Positions 1-7,816 of a stretch of 64,000 nt of DNA are shown in pieces. Made by a program: the position numbers and the translations under genes. The notes under the pieces are model-generated. The model was not told the DNA's origin and ran no database searches. It was given only the letters and a program-made list of their open reading frames with translations. The DNA is from Flavobacterium jejuense (GTDB lineage: Bacteria; Bacteroidota; Bacteroidia; Flavobacteriales; Flavobacteriaceae), in NCBI RefSeq assembly GCF_006491595.2, contig NZ_VEVQ02000018.1:1-64000 (forward strand), given 5' to 3'. Within the stretch, counting starts at the first letter, position 1. Every line of letters starts with the position of its first letter.

Positions 1-180
1 ATTCAAATAGCCTACTAAGCATATTTTGAAGAAGACAACAGGATCAATACTCTCCTGTCCTTCTTGTCCATAATACTTCTTAGTGGATTTATATAGAAAC
101 CGAAAATCAATGGCTTTATCAAGCATTCGGTAAAAATTATGCTCTGGAATCAAGTCGGTCAAATGAACTTGATAGAGCAT
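1..180 (-). CDS. IS1182-family transposase, N-terminal part (runs off left edge)
   Basis: The minus strand reads an open frame from an ATG at 180 to the window edge, beginning MLYQVHLTDLIPEHNFYRML and containing YYGQEGQESIDPVVFFK. This matches the N-terminal DUF772-type domain of IS1182-like transposases as I know it; the DDE catalytic part lies outside the window. The frame stays open upstream of the ATG for about 40 codons (including KEYFFVNLVRQGRKELNPK) without another ATG, and that stretch also looks transposase-like. The true start may therefore be a rare codon near 240-260, or the 5' end may have decayed. Only about 60-80 residues are visible, so whether the element is intact cannot be judged. 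Confidence 0.8.
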   Translation of the reverse strand, partial: MLYQVHLTDLIPEHNFYRMLDKAIDFRFLYKSTKKYYGQEGQESIDPVVFFKICLVGYLN

Positions 181-269
181 TTTGGGGTTGAGTTCTTTTC
201 TTCCTTGCCTGACTAAATTTACAAAAAAGTACTCTTTTAAATGTTGCCTTTTTGTTATCTTTGATGTAG

Positions 270-303
270 TTGTGCAACAAGCACAGCGGTGGCTGTTGCA
301 CAA
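270..303. repeat. 10-bp inverted repeat upstream of the transposase
   Basis: TTGTGCAACA (270-279) is the exact reverse complement of TGTTGCACAA (294-303), with a 14-nt loop between. It lies just upstream of the transposase reading frame, so it is probably part of the IS end or its leader. A hairpin here could limit transposase translation, which is known for other insertion sequences. That role is inference; the other end of the element is not in the window. Confidence 0.5.
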
Positions 304-518
304 ACTTTTTTTAAGGCTAAATTTTTAAAATGATTTAAAACAACCTCAAACTAGTGCTCGTTTGAAACGAGTATCTAAATCCCTTTTTACACTACAAATA
401 TATCTTTTACAACCCAAGATATCACCCAAATCTGTTCTACAAAACTATTTCCTCAAAACCATTTCCTTCAACTTTGTCATATAAGCCTATAAAGTCTGCC
501 ATTTTTTAACCCAATACC
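304..518. other. Gene-free stretch beside the IS end
   Basis: No credible reading frame on either strand. The only structure seen is a short hairpin at 357-371 (CTCGT, loop TTGAA, ACGAG), which may belong to the outer end of the insertion sequence. The element boundary and any target-site duplication could not be fixed from one end. Confidence 0.4.
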
Positions 519-682
519 CTAAAATTTTATGTCAGGAACCCAAAATTTTATGTCAAGGACCTAAAATTTTACGTTGGTGGACCTAAAATTTTATGTCAGG
601 AACTTAAAATTTTACGTTGGTAGACCTAAAATTTTATGTCAAGGACTTAAACTTTTACGTCAGAGACCTAAACTTTTAGGTT
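519..682. repeat. Tandem array of about eight 21-22 bp units
   Basis: Units begin near 519, 540, 560, 582, 603, 625, 646 and 667. The first six share the core TAAAATTTTA or CAAAATTTTA; the last two carry TAAACTTTTA. Two tails alternate loosely: TGTCAGGAAC or TGTCAAGGAC, and CGTTGGTGGAC or CGTTGGTAGAC. The core holds the palindrome AAAATTTT, so each unit has a symmetric centre spaced about two helical turns apart. The array lies between the IS end and the gene at 900. There are no unique spacers, so it is not a CRISPR. Function is unknown; an iteron-like protein-binding array is one possibility. Confidence 0.8.
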
Positions 683-899
683 ATTTCGTGTTTTTTAGGC
701 TAATTTTTAGCTTATTGATTTCATGCATTGGTAACAATAAACTCATTTTCAGACTTGTTTACACTTCAGGCTCATTAAAATAGCCAAAATAATAGGTGAA
801 AATCAGGTAATTTTACGGGTAAAAAAGTGTTTGTAATACTGTAGCTTTACTTTGAATAAAACAAACTAAAAAATAAGTATAAACTATAAATCGATACCT

Positions 900-1829
900 A
901 TGAACTATTTTATACGCTACACTTTTATTTTAGTGTTATGCTCATCAACTTTATTAGCCCAAAATATACTTCCTTCCTCTACTTCAGGCTATGTAAATTT
1001 CAATTTAGGAGCATCCACCATAAAAACAGACCAAACACATGGAGTAACACTACTAGGATGCAATACAATTATTTCTAATCAGAATAGTAAAAATTGGAGT
1101 AGTGCACCAAATGGTTTGCAATGGCATACTAAAAACCAAGTGTTTACCAATATTCCTTATGGGTATCAAATTGATTCAAAAACAAATAAATCGTATTATG
1201 TGGCTAAATACTATATTGCTTCTCCACCAGTATTTAACAGTGATAAAAACGGTAAGCCTGCTCAAAACACTGCTTATGATATTGGTATCGTAACACCTGA
1301 CGAATTTGGTTTAAAAGGCGAAAAACCAGTACAACAAGTTTATATGGATTATGATATTTTAGAACTTACGAAAATAGACTATATTCAAGTGCTTTTTGAT
1401 ACGGCTTTTGATAGCTTAAAGGTGAATATCGTTCCTTTTAAAGTAGAAAGCAAGGATTTTTCTTGGTTGAATAAAAAACGATACAACAATGCCAAAGGAG
1501 CATCTGGTATTGGATACTTAGATAGAACAAAACCAGCTTTAACCAAGTTGTTTTTGCCTTATTATGCGGAAGAAGTGTCTCCCAATCAAGACAAATATTT
1601 TTTAGATTTTGAAGTAACCATTTTAAATGATATTCTTTTGCATCACAAAATATATTTTATAATTGATGATGAAAAAAGAGAGACTATTAATTTAAAAGAC
1701 TATTACAACAAACACAAAAAGGATACAACGATGCAAATTCATTTGTACTGTGAGTATAGTAGCGAATTGTCGTGTGGTTGTAAAGAGCCAATTTCACCAA
1801 TTTCACCAATTTCACCTATTGAGAAATAG
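900..1829 (+). CDS. Secreted protein of unknown function
   Basis: 309 residues with a clear signal peptide (hydrophobic FILVLCSSTLLAQ, cleavage near residue 20). I do not recognise a domain. The body is polar and mixed, without further membrane segments, so an exported periplasmic or outer-surface protein is likely. The C-terminus is odd: a Cys-rich stretch (CEYSSELSCGCKEP) runs into a threefold Ser-Pro-Ile repeat encoded by three copies of the 9-mer CCAATTTCA at 1788-1814. It stands alone; the nearest gene downstream begins about 300 bp later. The intervening 1830-2125 shows no gene. Confidence 0.7.
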   Translation: MNYFIRYTFILVLCSSTLLAQNILPSSTSGYVNFNLGASTIKTDQTHGVTLLGCNTIISNQNSKNWSSAPNGLQWHTKNQVFTNIPYGYQIDSKTNKSYYVAKYYIASPPVFNSDKNGKPAQNTAYDIGIVTPDEFGLKGEKPVQQVYMDYDILELTKIDYIQVLFDTAFDSLKVNIVPFKVESKDFSWLNKKRYNNAKGASGIGYLDRTKPALTKLFLPYYAEEVSPNQDKYFLDFEVTILNDILLHHKIYFIIDDEKRETINLKDYYNKHKKDTTMQIHLYCEYSSELSCGCKEPISPISPISPIEK

Positions 1830-2125
1830 CTCCATATCTTAAAGATAGATTTTTCCATTTTAATTTGACCTATCAAGAAAAAGTAAGAGTTGGATTAATT
1901 TAGGAAAATCTTTTTTAATGTTTTACCCTAGAAGAACTATAAATACTTTACTTAGTGTGTTTTAAAAAACAATGAGTTTCAGATTTTGTCATTTTAGAAC
2001 AAAAGGAAAGCTTATTTTATAATGATATGCAGCCGATTCATAACAGTAATATGATGCTGAGGTAATAAAAAAAACGCAACCAAGTACTTAATTTAGTATC
2101 TTTAAAGAAATACATTTTGAAAACA

Positions 2126-2719
2126 ATGAAGAATATTTTTGTAATGGCTTTATTATTGCTTACCAGTCAGTTAATAACGGCACAAGAAAACACCTACTAT
2201 TTAACAAGTGAGTATAACATTGGAAATTATTTAGGTGTTGACTTAAACTTAAATTATGTTTTTAAAAATAAATATGCACTAAAAGTTGGCTTTTCAGGAA
2301 ATATTAGAAAACCTAAATCGCAACCCGATAATTACAGCAGTGGTTTAAATGGATTATTTAGTTTTACTACAGCAAATCCTTACGACCATTTTTTAAATTA
2401 TAAAATTGATTTTGGAAGAATCTATGCTCTTAATAAAAAGGGAACTATAAGAGCTAATATAGCTTTTGGTTTAGGTTATACAGTAATAAAAGAACCTACT
2501 AATTGGCAATCTGTAGAGAGTGACTCATGGGTTAATCTTGCAGAGAACTATACCTATACCTATTATTCATACAGTACAATGAGCCTTACTATAAATCCAA
2601 AAATAGAGTTTCCGTTAACAAGGTTTTTTGGATTTTCGGTTTCCCCAATGATTCAACTTAATAAAGACAGGACCTACTTCGGAATAGGAATAGGAACCAT
2701 GTTTGGTAAATTAAAATAA
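2126..2719 (+). CDS. Probable outer-membrane beta-barrel protein
   Basis: 197 residues from the ATG at 2126; a TTG three codons upstream is in frame but less likely. A signal peptide is visible (FVMALLLLTSQLITAQ). The rest is a series of alternating aromatic/hydrophobic strands (for example YYLTSEYNIGNYLGVDLNLN and FFGFSVSPMIQLN) ending in a strand with GIGIGTMFG, typical of small Bacteroidota outer-membrane beta-barrels. No specific family or ligand is recognised. It stands apart from its neighbours, with about 90 bp to the lipoprotein gene downstream. Confidence 0.6.
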   Translation: MKNIFVMALLLLTSQLITAQENTYYLTSEYNIGNYLGVDLNLNYVFKNKYALKVGFSGNIRKPKSQPDNYSSGLNGLFSFTTANPYDHFLNYKIDFGRIYALNKKGTIRANIAFGLGYTVIKEPTNWQSVESDSWVNLAENYTYTYYSYSTMSLTINPKIEFPLTRFFGFSVSPMIQLNKDRTYFGIGIGTMFGKLK

Positions 2720-2808
2720 AGGTAACTATATGAAAATATAAATGTTATAATTAAGATAACGCAACCGAATGAAATAAAATTCATCCATACTATAAAAACA
2801 AATGTATT

Positions 2809-3240
2809 ATGAAAAAACAAATTTTATTTTTAATGATAATCGGAATTTTATGCTCTTGTAATAAAAATGATGATGAAACTAACTTAGAAAGCGGAATTAT
2901 TGGGAATTGGAAACTGATACAAATGACAGGTAGTTTAATAAATTCTGAAACAACAGGTGCAGAAATGGAATGGCAAGAAAGCTATCGATTAAATGGTGAT
3001 GGAACGTTTCAAAAATCAAGAAATAGAGATGGAGTTATAACAGAAGTTTCAGGAACTTATAATTTGATTAATAATTCTAATGAATCTTTACTAGAATTAA
3101 ACTTTACTAGTGAAAGTGAAATTGTAGGATCTTGTACCTCAAACAATAAAGAAATTATGAACCTTCAATCTGAAACCATTTTTTTAAGTTCTTGGAATGC
3201 TTGTGACGGTCCTGGATTGAAATATAAAAAAATAGATTAA
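2809..3240 (+). CDS. Lipocalin-like lipoprotein
   Basis: 143 residues. The N-terminus MKKQILFLMIIGILCSC is a lipoprotein signal with the lipidated Cys at about residue 17. It is followed by an acidic linker (NKNDDETNLES) and then GIIGNWKLIQMTGS, the opening strand of the lipocalin-like domains common in Flavobacteriaceae lipoproteins. A pattern of beta strands follows, with an RLNGDGTF turn. The protein is expected on the outer membrane or in the periplasm; ligand unknown. Conserved core genes are not nearby, so context adds nothing. Confidence 0.65.
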   Translation: MKKQILFLMIIGILCSCNKNDDETNLESGIIGNWKLIQMTGSLINSETTGAEMEWQESYRLNGDGTFQKSRNRDGVITEVSGTYNLINNSNESLLELNFTSESEIVGSCTSNNKEIMNLQSETIFLSSWNACDGPGLKYKKID

Positions 3241-3663
3241 AAGCTCTAAAACTGGATATAAATTACTTAATTTAATTTTTAGAGTAAGTCAGTAAACAAA
3301 TAACTTTTCAAATAAATAGGTTGAGTATCATTTTGACGTAACCAAAACAGACTAGAATAATAAAATAAAGATTGCGTTGACATTAAAAGGTTGTCTGAAA
3401 AAGTATTTTTTGATAACCTGTTCACTTCTTTTTTGTAACGAGTACCTATTATCTTTTTACTTAGAAGTAATGTTTGTATCGTGAATTACCAATAAAGAGG
3501 ATGGAGCTGTTGTGGTAATTAAGAGTTTTTTATAAATAAATTGTTTACAAACTATTTTTAATATTATAGAATAACTTGTTGGAAAAAAAACCTCAAAATA
3601 GCAAGTTTTGGGTTTTATTACCACTACCTTCTGTCGATATTTGTAACTCTAAAGGGAAGTAAG
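3241..3663. other. Gene-free stretch upstream of the Ada-like gene
   Basis: No convincing reading frame in either direction. It holds a weak hairpin near 3587-3617 (AAAACCTCAAAA with TTTTGGGTTTT, one bulge) and the left copy of a 23-bp direct repeat that recurs after the next gene. No RNA gene is recognised and no clear promoter core was found. Confidence 0.4.
3598..3620 (+). repeat. 23-bp direct repeat, left copy
   Basis: Begins ATAGCAAGTTTTGGGTT and ends ATTA. It matches 4514-4536 (ATAGCAAGTTTCGGGTT...ATTA) at 20 of 23 positions. The two copies bracket the Ada-like gene at 3664-4512. Could be coincidental in AT-rich DNA, or traces of insertion of the enclosed segment. Confidence 0.35.
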
Positions 3664-4512
3664 ATGACGGAACAACAACAAAGCAATTACCACCGAATTG
3701 CAGAAGCAATAGGATATATAAAAGATAATTTTCAACAGCAACCTAATTTAGAAGATGTAGCTCAGAAAATTAACTTGAGCCCGTTTCATTTTCAACGCTT
3801 ATTTAGTGAATGGGTAGGCACTAGTCCGAAGAAGTTTTTGCAATACACAACAGTAGAATATGCCAAAAAACTTTTAAAAGACAATCAAGCCACTTTATTT
3901 GAAACCGCATACGAAACTGGACTTTCCGGAACAGGAAGACTGCACGATTTATTTGTAAATATAGAAGGAATGACACCTGCTACCTATAAAAATGGAGGTA
4001 AAGAATTAGTAATCAACTATAGCTTTCAGGAAAGCCCTTTTGGTACCATACTAGTAGCGTCTACTGATAAAGGAATTTGTTATATGGCATTTGTAACAGA
4101 AGATTCCGATGCTTTTACACTTTTGCAAAATCAGTTTCCAAAGGCTCAATTTCAATTTCTTGTTGATGAAATGCAACAAAACGCATTGCATATCTTTTCA
4201 CAGGATTGGTCCAAACTCAATCAAATTAAACTTCATTTAAAAGGAACCGATTTTCAATTGAAAGTTTGGCAAACTCTTTTAAGAATTCCTTTTGGACAAT
4301 TAACAACTTACGGTACCATTGCACATACATTGGAAAACCCAAATGCTTCAAGAGCAGTAGGTACAGCCATAGGAAACAATCCAGTAGCATTTTTAATTCC
4401 TTGTCACCGTGTTATACAAGCCACTGGACTTGTTGGCGGTTACATGTGGGGCAATGTTAGAAAAACAGCTATCATTGGTTGGGAAGGAGCAAAAAAAGAA
4501 AGGACGAAATAA
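3664..4512 (+). CDS. Ada-like protein: AraC DNA-binding domain fused to O6-methylguanine-DNA methyltransferase
   Basis: 282 residues. Residues about 10-105 form an AraC-type double helix-turn-helix (KINLSPFHFQRLFSEWVG, then GMTPATYKNGGK). The C-terminal half is a methylated-DNA-protein cysteine methyltransferase with the active-site motif PCHR (Cys247) and the preceding ASRAVGTAIGNNP helix. It should remove O6-methyl groups from guanine in a suicide reaction and may also regulate transcription. Compared with E. coli Ada it lacks the N-terminal zinc domain that senses methylphosphotriesters, so how a damage signal reaches the DNA-binding part is unclear. A separate alpha/beta hydrolase gene follows 70 bp downstream. 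The domain assignment is secure; the regulatory role is inferred. Confidence 0.9.
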   Translation: MTEQQQSNYHRIAEAIGYIKDNFQQQPNLEDVAQKINLSPFHFQRLFSEWVGTSPKKFLQYTTVEYAKKLLKDNQATLFETAYETGLSGTGRLHDLFVNIEGMTPATYKNGGKELVINYSFQESPFGTILVASTDKGICYMAFVTEDSDAFTLLQNQFPKAQFQFLVDEMQQNALHIFSQDWSKLNQIKLHLKGTDFQLKVWQTLLRIPFGQLTTYGTIAHTLENPNASRAVGTAIGNNPVAFLIPCHRVIQATGLVGGYMWGNVRKTAIIGWEGAKKERTK

Positions 4513-4513
4513 G

Positions 4514-4536
4514 ATAGCAAGTTTCGGGTTGGATTA
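4514..4536 (+). repeat. 23-bp direct repeat, right copy
   Basis: Partner of 3598-3620, with three mismatches. It starts immediately after the stop codon of the Ada-like gene. Confidence 0.35.
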
Positions 4537-4582
4537 GGAAAGAAGAAACGGAATCTTTGTCCTATAATTTAATCCAATACAA

Positions 4583-5305
4583 ATGAAAACATTTATTTTA
4601 ATTCACGGTTCATGGCACAACGCTTGGAATTGGCACCAAGTAATTCCCATCTTAGAAAAACAAGGGCATCAAGTGCTAGCTATTGATTTACCAGGAATGG
4701 GAAGAGACAAAACTCCAATTAATGAAGTTCGATTGCCAAATACAGTAGAAAAAGTCTGTGATTTAATAGATACTATCGAAGGGAAAGTAATCCTTGTAGG
4801 TCATAGTAAAAACGGAATAGTAATTTCACAAGTAGCTGAATACCGTGCGGAAAAGATTGAAAAATTAATTTATCTAGCAGCTTATTTAATTCCAGATGGT
4901 AAAACCCAATTTGACTATTCGGCTCAAGATACAAATAGTGTTTTAAAACCTTATGTAACCAGATTTCCAGAACTAAAAGCCCACATCTTGCAACCAGAAA
5001 TTTATAAAGAAGGTTTGTATGCCGATTGTGAAGATAGTATTACAGAAATGGCAAAACTACTGTTAAGTCATGAACCTATAGAATCAGGTGTAACCCCTTT
5101 GGTATTGACAGAAGAAAAATTTGGTAGCATTAGAAGGTTTTATATCGAATGTACAGAAGATAAGGCAGTAACACCTTTTATCCAACAAAAAATGTATACA
5201 GAAATGCCTTGCGAAAAAGTCTACAAGATGGAAACCAGTCACTCTCCATTTTTTAGCAAACCCAATGAATTGTGTGCTATTTTTTTAGAAATAGCTTTAA
5301 GTTAG
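4583..5305 (+). CDS. Alpha/beta-fold hydrolase
   Basis: 240 residues, the usual length for a compact alpha/beta hydrolase. It opens with FILIHGSWHNAWNWHQVIP, where HGS is the oxyanion-hole segment. The nucleophile elbow is GHSKNG with Ser75. Asp193 (ECTEDKAVTP) and His220 (METSHSPFF) complete a plausible triad. The overall look is that of the salicylate-esterase/hydroxynitrile-lyase group (HGxxxxxW, C-terminal SHSP). No signal peptide, so cytoplasmic. Substrate cannot be told from sequence. It ends at a bidirectional terminator shared with the mannan locus. Confidence 0.8.
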   Translation: MKTFILIHGSWHNAWNWHQVIPILEKQGHQVLAIDLPGMGRDKTPINEVRLPNTVEKVCDLIDTIEGKVILVGHSKNGIVISQVAEYRAEKIEKLIYLAAYLIPDGKTQFDYSAQDTNSVLKPYVTRFPELKAHILQPEIYKEGLYADCEDSITEMAKLLLSHEPIESGVTPLVLTEEKFGSIRRFYIECTEDKAVTPFIQQKMYTEMPCEKVYKMETSHSPFFSKPNELCAIFLEIALS

Positions 5306-5308
5306 AAT

Positions 5309-5345
5309 AAAAAAAGGAGATATAGTACTATCTCCTTTTTATTAT
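5309..5345. terminator. Bidirectional intrinsic terminator
   Basis: GGAGATA (316-322 of the 5 kb block) pairs with TATCTCC (329-335) around a 6-nt loop, with A-rich sequence on the left and T-rich on the right. It sits between the convergent hydrolase and GH5 genes and marks the left end of the PUL. Confidence 0.8.
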
Positions 5346-6619
5346 TTGTTAATTTTTAAATTGTATTTCTTTATTAAATCTAAAGTCGATTTATCTGTAG
5401 TAAAGACGGAGTACAAACCTTGTGGTTCTTGAGGAGGATCAGTATTAAAATCATCACCTTTTCTCCACTTTCCATCACTAGGAGTATTTTTTCCTATTCC
5501 TGAATATCCCCAAAAGTTTAAAGCTACAAAGGGTTCGTTATTTTTAATTGCTTTTTTCATTCTTTTAAAAACAGCTTTGTAATATTTGTTTCGATAGCTA
5601 ATAGGATCTTTTCTATCAAAACTCACTTGATCTCTAGGAAAACCAAATTCTTCTAAAACAATTATTTTGTTGAGGTTTTTTGCAACTTGGATGTGTTCGT
5701 CAATATAATCCAATGTTTTTTTAATGGACGTTTTCGTAGTTTTTCTTTCGTCTTCAACGTTGTACCAACTCCAATTTTTCGGCCAAATATGCATCGTTAA
5801 ATAATCAATATTGGGATTTTTGTGTGTTCTTTCAAAAGTAGCAATATCATCATTAGAACCTGCTTTTCCTTCAGAGCCTGTAGTTACAAGATGATTTGGA
5901 TCGAGCTTTTTGATTTGGTTTACAACCGAATTAATCCATAAAGTAAACGCTTCCTCATTGTCTTTGGTAAACACTCTAGGTTCATTAGCCACTTCCCAAG
6001 ACATAATCGTAGGATCATCCGTATATTTTAAATTGGTATAAGGGTTGGTTCGACCAATAATAAACTGCATGTGCTTCTCAAAATCTTCCTGACAAGGTTT
6101 GCAAGAATGAAATTGTTTGGTATAATTCATAAATTGAGGCCAAGTATTTGGTTCAATATTAGGATTAGGAACAACTCCATAACCATTCCATTCTAAATAT
6201 TTAGCCATGCCACCAGACCATTCCCAATTGTTGTTAAGGAACAAAATAGCAGTTAAATCTCTTTTTTTCATTTCTGCTAAAAGAAAATCTAATCCATCTA
6301 ATAATACTTCATCATATTTTCCTTTTTCTGTTTGTAGTGCAGGAGTAACGGTGTAATCTTGGTCACCACCTTCAGCACCTACTAAGACTCTTAAATTAGA
6401 AATACCATGAGCTTTTAATTCATCTAGTTCTTTTAGTAAGCGTGCTCTATCTCCATTTTTTGCTCCTATCATTGCACCGTACCAATAATTGGTTCCAATA
6501 AAATGATATGGTTTTCCGTCTTTAATAAAATTATTGTCTTTTATGTGAACGAACTCTTGTCCAAAAGTGATAAAAACGGTGAATAAAGTAATAATAAAAG
6601 TATAAGTATATTGTTTCAT
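5342..6619 (-). CDS. GH5 (subfamily 7-like) endo-beta-1,4-mannanase
   Basis: 425 residues from the ATG at 6619; the 13 codons upstream would overlap the preceding gene and precede the signal peptide (MKQYTYTFIITLFTVFITFG), so I trim them. Glycoside hydrolase family 5 TIM barrel: GTNYWYG start, general acid/base Glu213 in SWEVANEPRVF, nucleophile Glu324 in IVLEEFGFPRD, and the mannanase-type NFWGYSGIG near the C-terminus. It should cut beta-1,4-mannan internally in the periplasm or outside. Last gene of the leftward PUL operon, 11 bp after the epimerase gene. Subfamily 7 is judged from overall resemblance to bacterial mannanases. Confidence 0.88.
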   Translation of the reverse strand: MKQYTYTFIITLFTVFITFGQEFVHIKDNNFIKDGKPYHFIGTNYWYGAMIGAKNGDRARLLKELDELKAHGISNLRVLVGAEGGDQDYTVTPALQTEKGKYDEVLLDGLDFLLAEMKKRDLTAILFLNNNWEWSGGMAKYLEWNGYGVVPNPNIEPNTWPQFMNYTKQFHSCKPCQEDFEKHMQFIIGRTNPYTNLKYTDDPTIMSWEVANEPRVFTKDNEEAFTLWINSVVNQIKKLDPNHLVTTGSEGKAGSNDDIATFERTHKNPNIDYLTMHIWPKNWSWYNVEDERKTTKTSIKKTLDYIDEHIQVAKNLNKIIVLEEFGFPRDQVSFDRKDPISYRNKYYKAVFKRMKKAIKNNEPFVALNFWGYSGIGKNTPSDGKWRKGDDFNTDPPQEPQGLYSVFTTDKSTLDLIKKYNLKINK

Positions 6620-6630
6620 GAAGTTTAATT

Positions 6631-7815
6631 TTATAAGCGTTTTAGTAATTCCAAACAAGCTCTTCCATTATGATAGGGACATTTCCAAAAACCAGCTTTG
6701 TCTTTTTCTATTTTAGAATAATCGGAATAAACTCCCCAAAACCATTCTCCATTTTTTTTATCAATAAGATGATTTTGAACAAAAATAAAATTCTCTTCCA
6801 CTAGATTTAGATAGGTTTCATCTTGGGTAAGTTGCCAAGCATTTACCATTCCAATCCAAAGTTCGGCTTGTGGCCACCAATGTTTTTCAGCAATTAATTC
6901 CTTTTTTTTAGGATCATATTCATACCATAAGCCACCATCGGAATCTAATCCTTCTTTAGTAGCGTTAGCAATAGCAACTGCATATGTTTGATATGTGTTA
7001 ATTAGAGTTATATCATCAATTGTTTCAGCGCACCATTGTAACAGCCAAGCGGCTTCAATATCATGTCCGTAAGAAATAACATCCTCTTTTTCAATCCAAT
7101 TTTCATCGAAAAAGAGTTTTAAATGGAAATTTTGAGAATCAATAAAATAAATGTCGATAACTATTAGTAAGTTTGTTATTTTACTTTTTAGTACTTTGTC
7201 TGGCCAAACTTCATATAAATTAGCATAAGCTTCTACAATGTGTAAATGCGTATTCATGGTTTTCTTTTCATTGGCATCTTTTTCACTCAAGCGCAAATCT
7301 TCAATAGGTTGCCATTCTCTAGTAAAAGCCTCAAAATAACCATTTTTTTCTTTATCATAACTGTGCTTCTCTATTTTATGATAAAGATTAATAGCTAATT
7401 GTAAGGCTTCTTCTTTTTTAGATATCTTGTAATATTCGGTTAAACCGTAAATGGTAAATGCCAAAGCATAAATTTGGTTTTTAGTATCTTTTGGACTTCC
7501 GTCTGGGTGAATACTCCAAAAGATACCACCAAATAAACTATCATAAAAATAACTATCAATAAATTGAAAGGCTCTATCGGCAAGATCTAAATGAGCTGGA
7601 TTATTCGTAAACGGATAAGCAGCAGAAAAAGTCCATAAAATTCTAGCATTTAAAACGGCTCCTTTTTCTGTTTCAAATTGTTTAGTTTCATTACAATCAA
7701 TTTGACCAATAAAACCTCCATTTTTATCATCTACACTGTGGTTTACCCAATAGTGTAAAATGGAATTTAATTCTTCTTGAACAGCTGATTTTAATGTAGA
7801 TAGAGTAGGAAGCAC
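6631..7815 (-). CDS. AGE-family epimerase, probable cellobiose/mannobiose 2-epimerase
   Basis: 394 residues from a GTG at 7815, one base after the GH130 stop, indicating coupled translation. It has the (alpha/alpha)6-barrel of N-acylglucosamine/cellobiose 2-epimerases: ARILWTFSAAY near residue 60, THLHIVEAY (His190, His192), YGHDIEAAWLL (His251) and PYHNGRACLELL (His382). The last three His are the likely catalytic set of cellobiose 2-epimerases. No signal peptide, so cytoplasmic. With GH130 next to it, the expected reaction is beta-1,4-mannobiose to mannosyl-beta-1,4-glucose. Family is clear; substrate is inferred from neighbours. Confidence 0.9.
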   Translation of the reverse strand: MLPTLSTLKSAVQEELNSILHYWVNHSVDDKNGGFIGQIDCNETKQFETEKGAVLNARILWTFSAAYPFTNNPAHLDLADRAFQFIDSYFYDSLFGGIFWSIHPDGSPKDTKNQIYALAFTIYGLTEYYKISKKEEALQLAINLYHKIEKHSYDKEKNGYFEAFTREWQPIEDLRLSEKDANEKKTMNTHLHIVEAYANLYEVWPDKVLKSKITNLLIVIDIYFIDSQNFHLKLFFDENWIEKEDVISYGHDIEAAWLLQWCAETIDDITLINTYQTYAVAIANATKEGLDSDGGLWYEYDPKKKELIAEKHWWPQAELWIGMVNAWQLTQDETYLNLVEENFIFVQNHLIDKKNGEWFWGVYSDYSKIEKDKAGFWKCPYHNGRACLELLKRL

Positions 7816-7816
7816 T

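Noticed and set aside
519..682. CRISPR array
   Set aside because: Units are directly adjacent without spacers, and no cas gene is in the window.
574..783. 69-residue reading frame with repeated LKFYV segments
   Set aside because: It is a product of the tandem repeats at 519-682 and has no start context, family or codon character of a gene.
1834..1852. Terminator after the first secreted protein
   Set aside because: Only four pairs (TATC/GATA) can form; too weak to call.
3587..3617. Terminator upstream of the Ada-like gene
   Set aside because: The stem has a bulge and there is no gene ending nearby that would need it.
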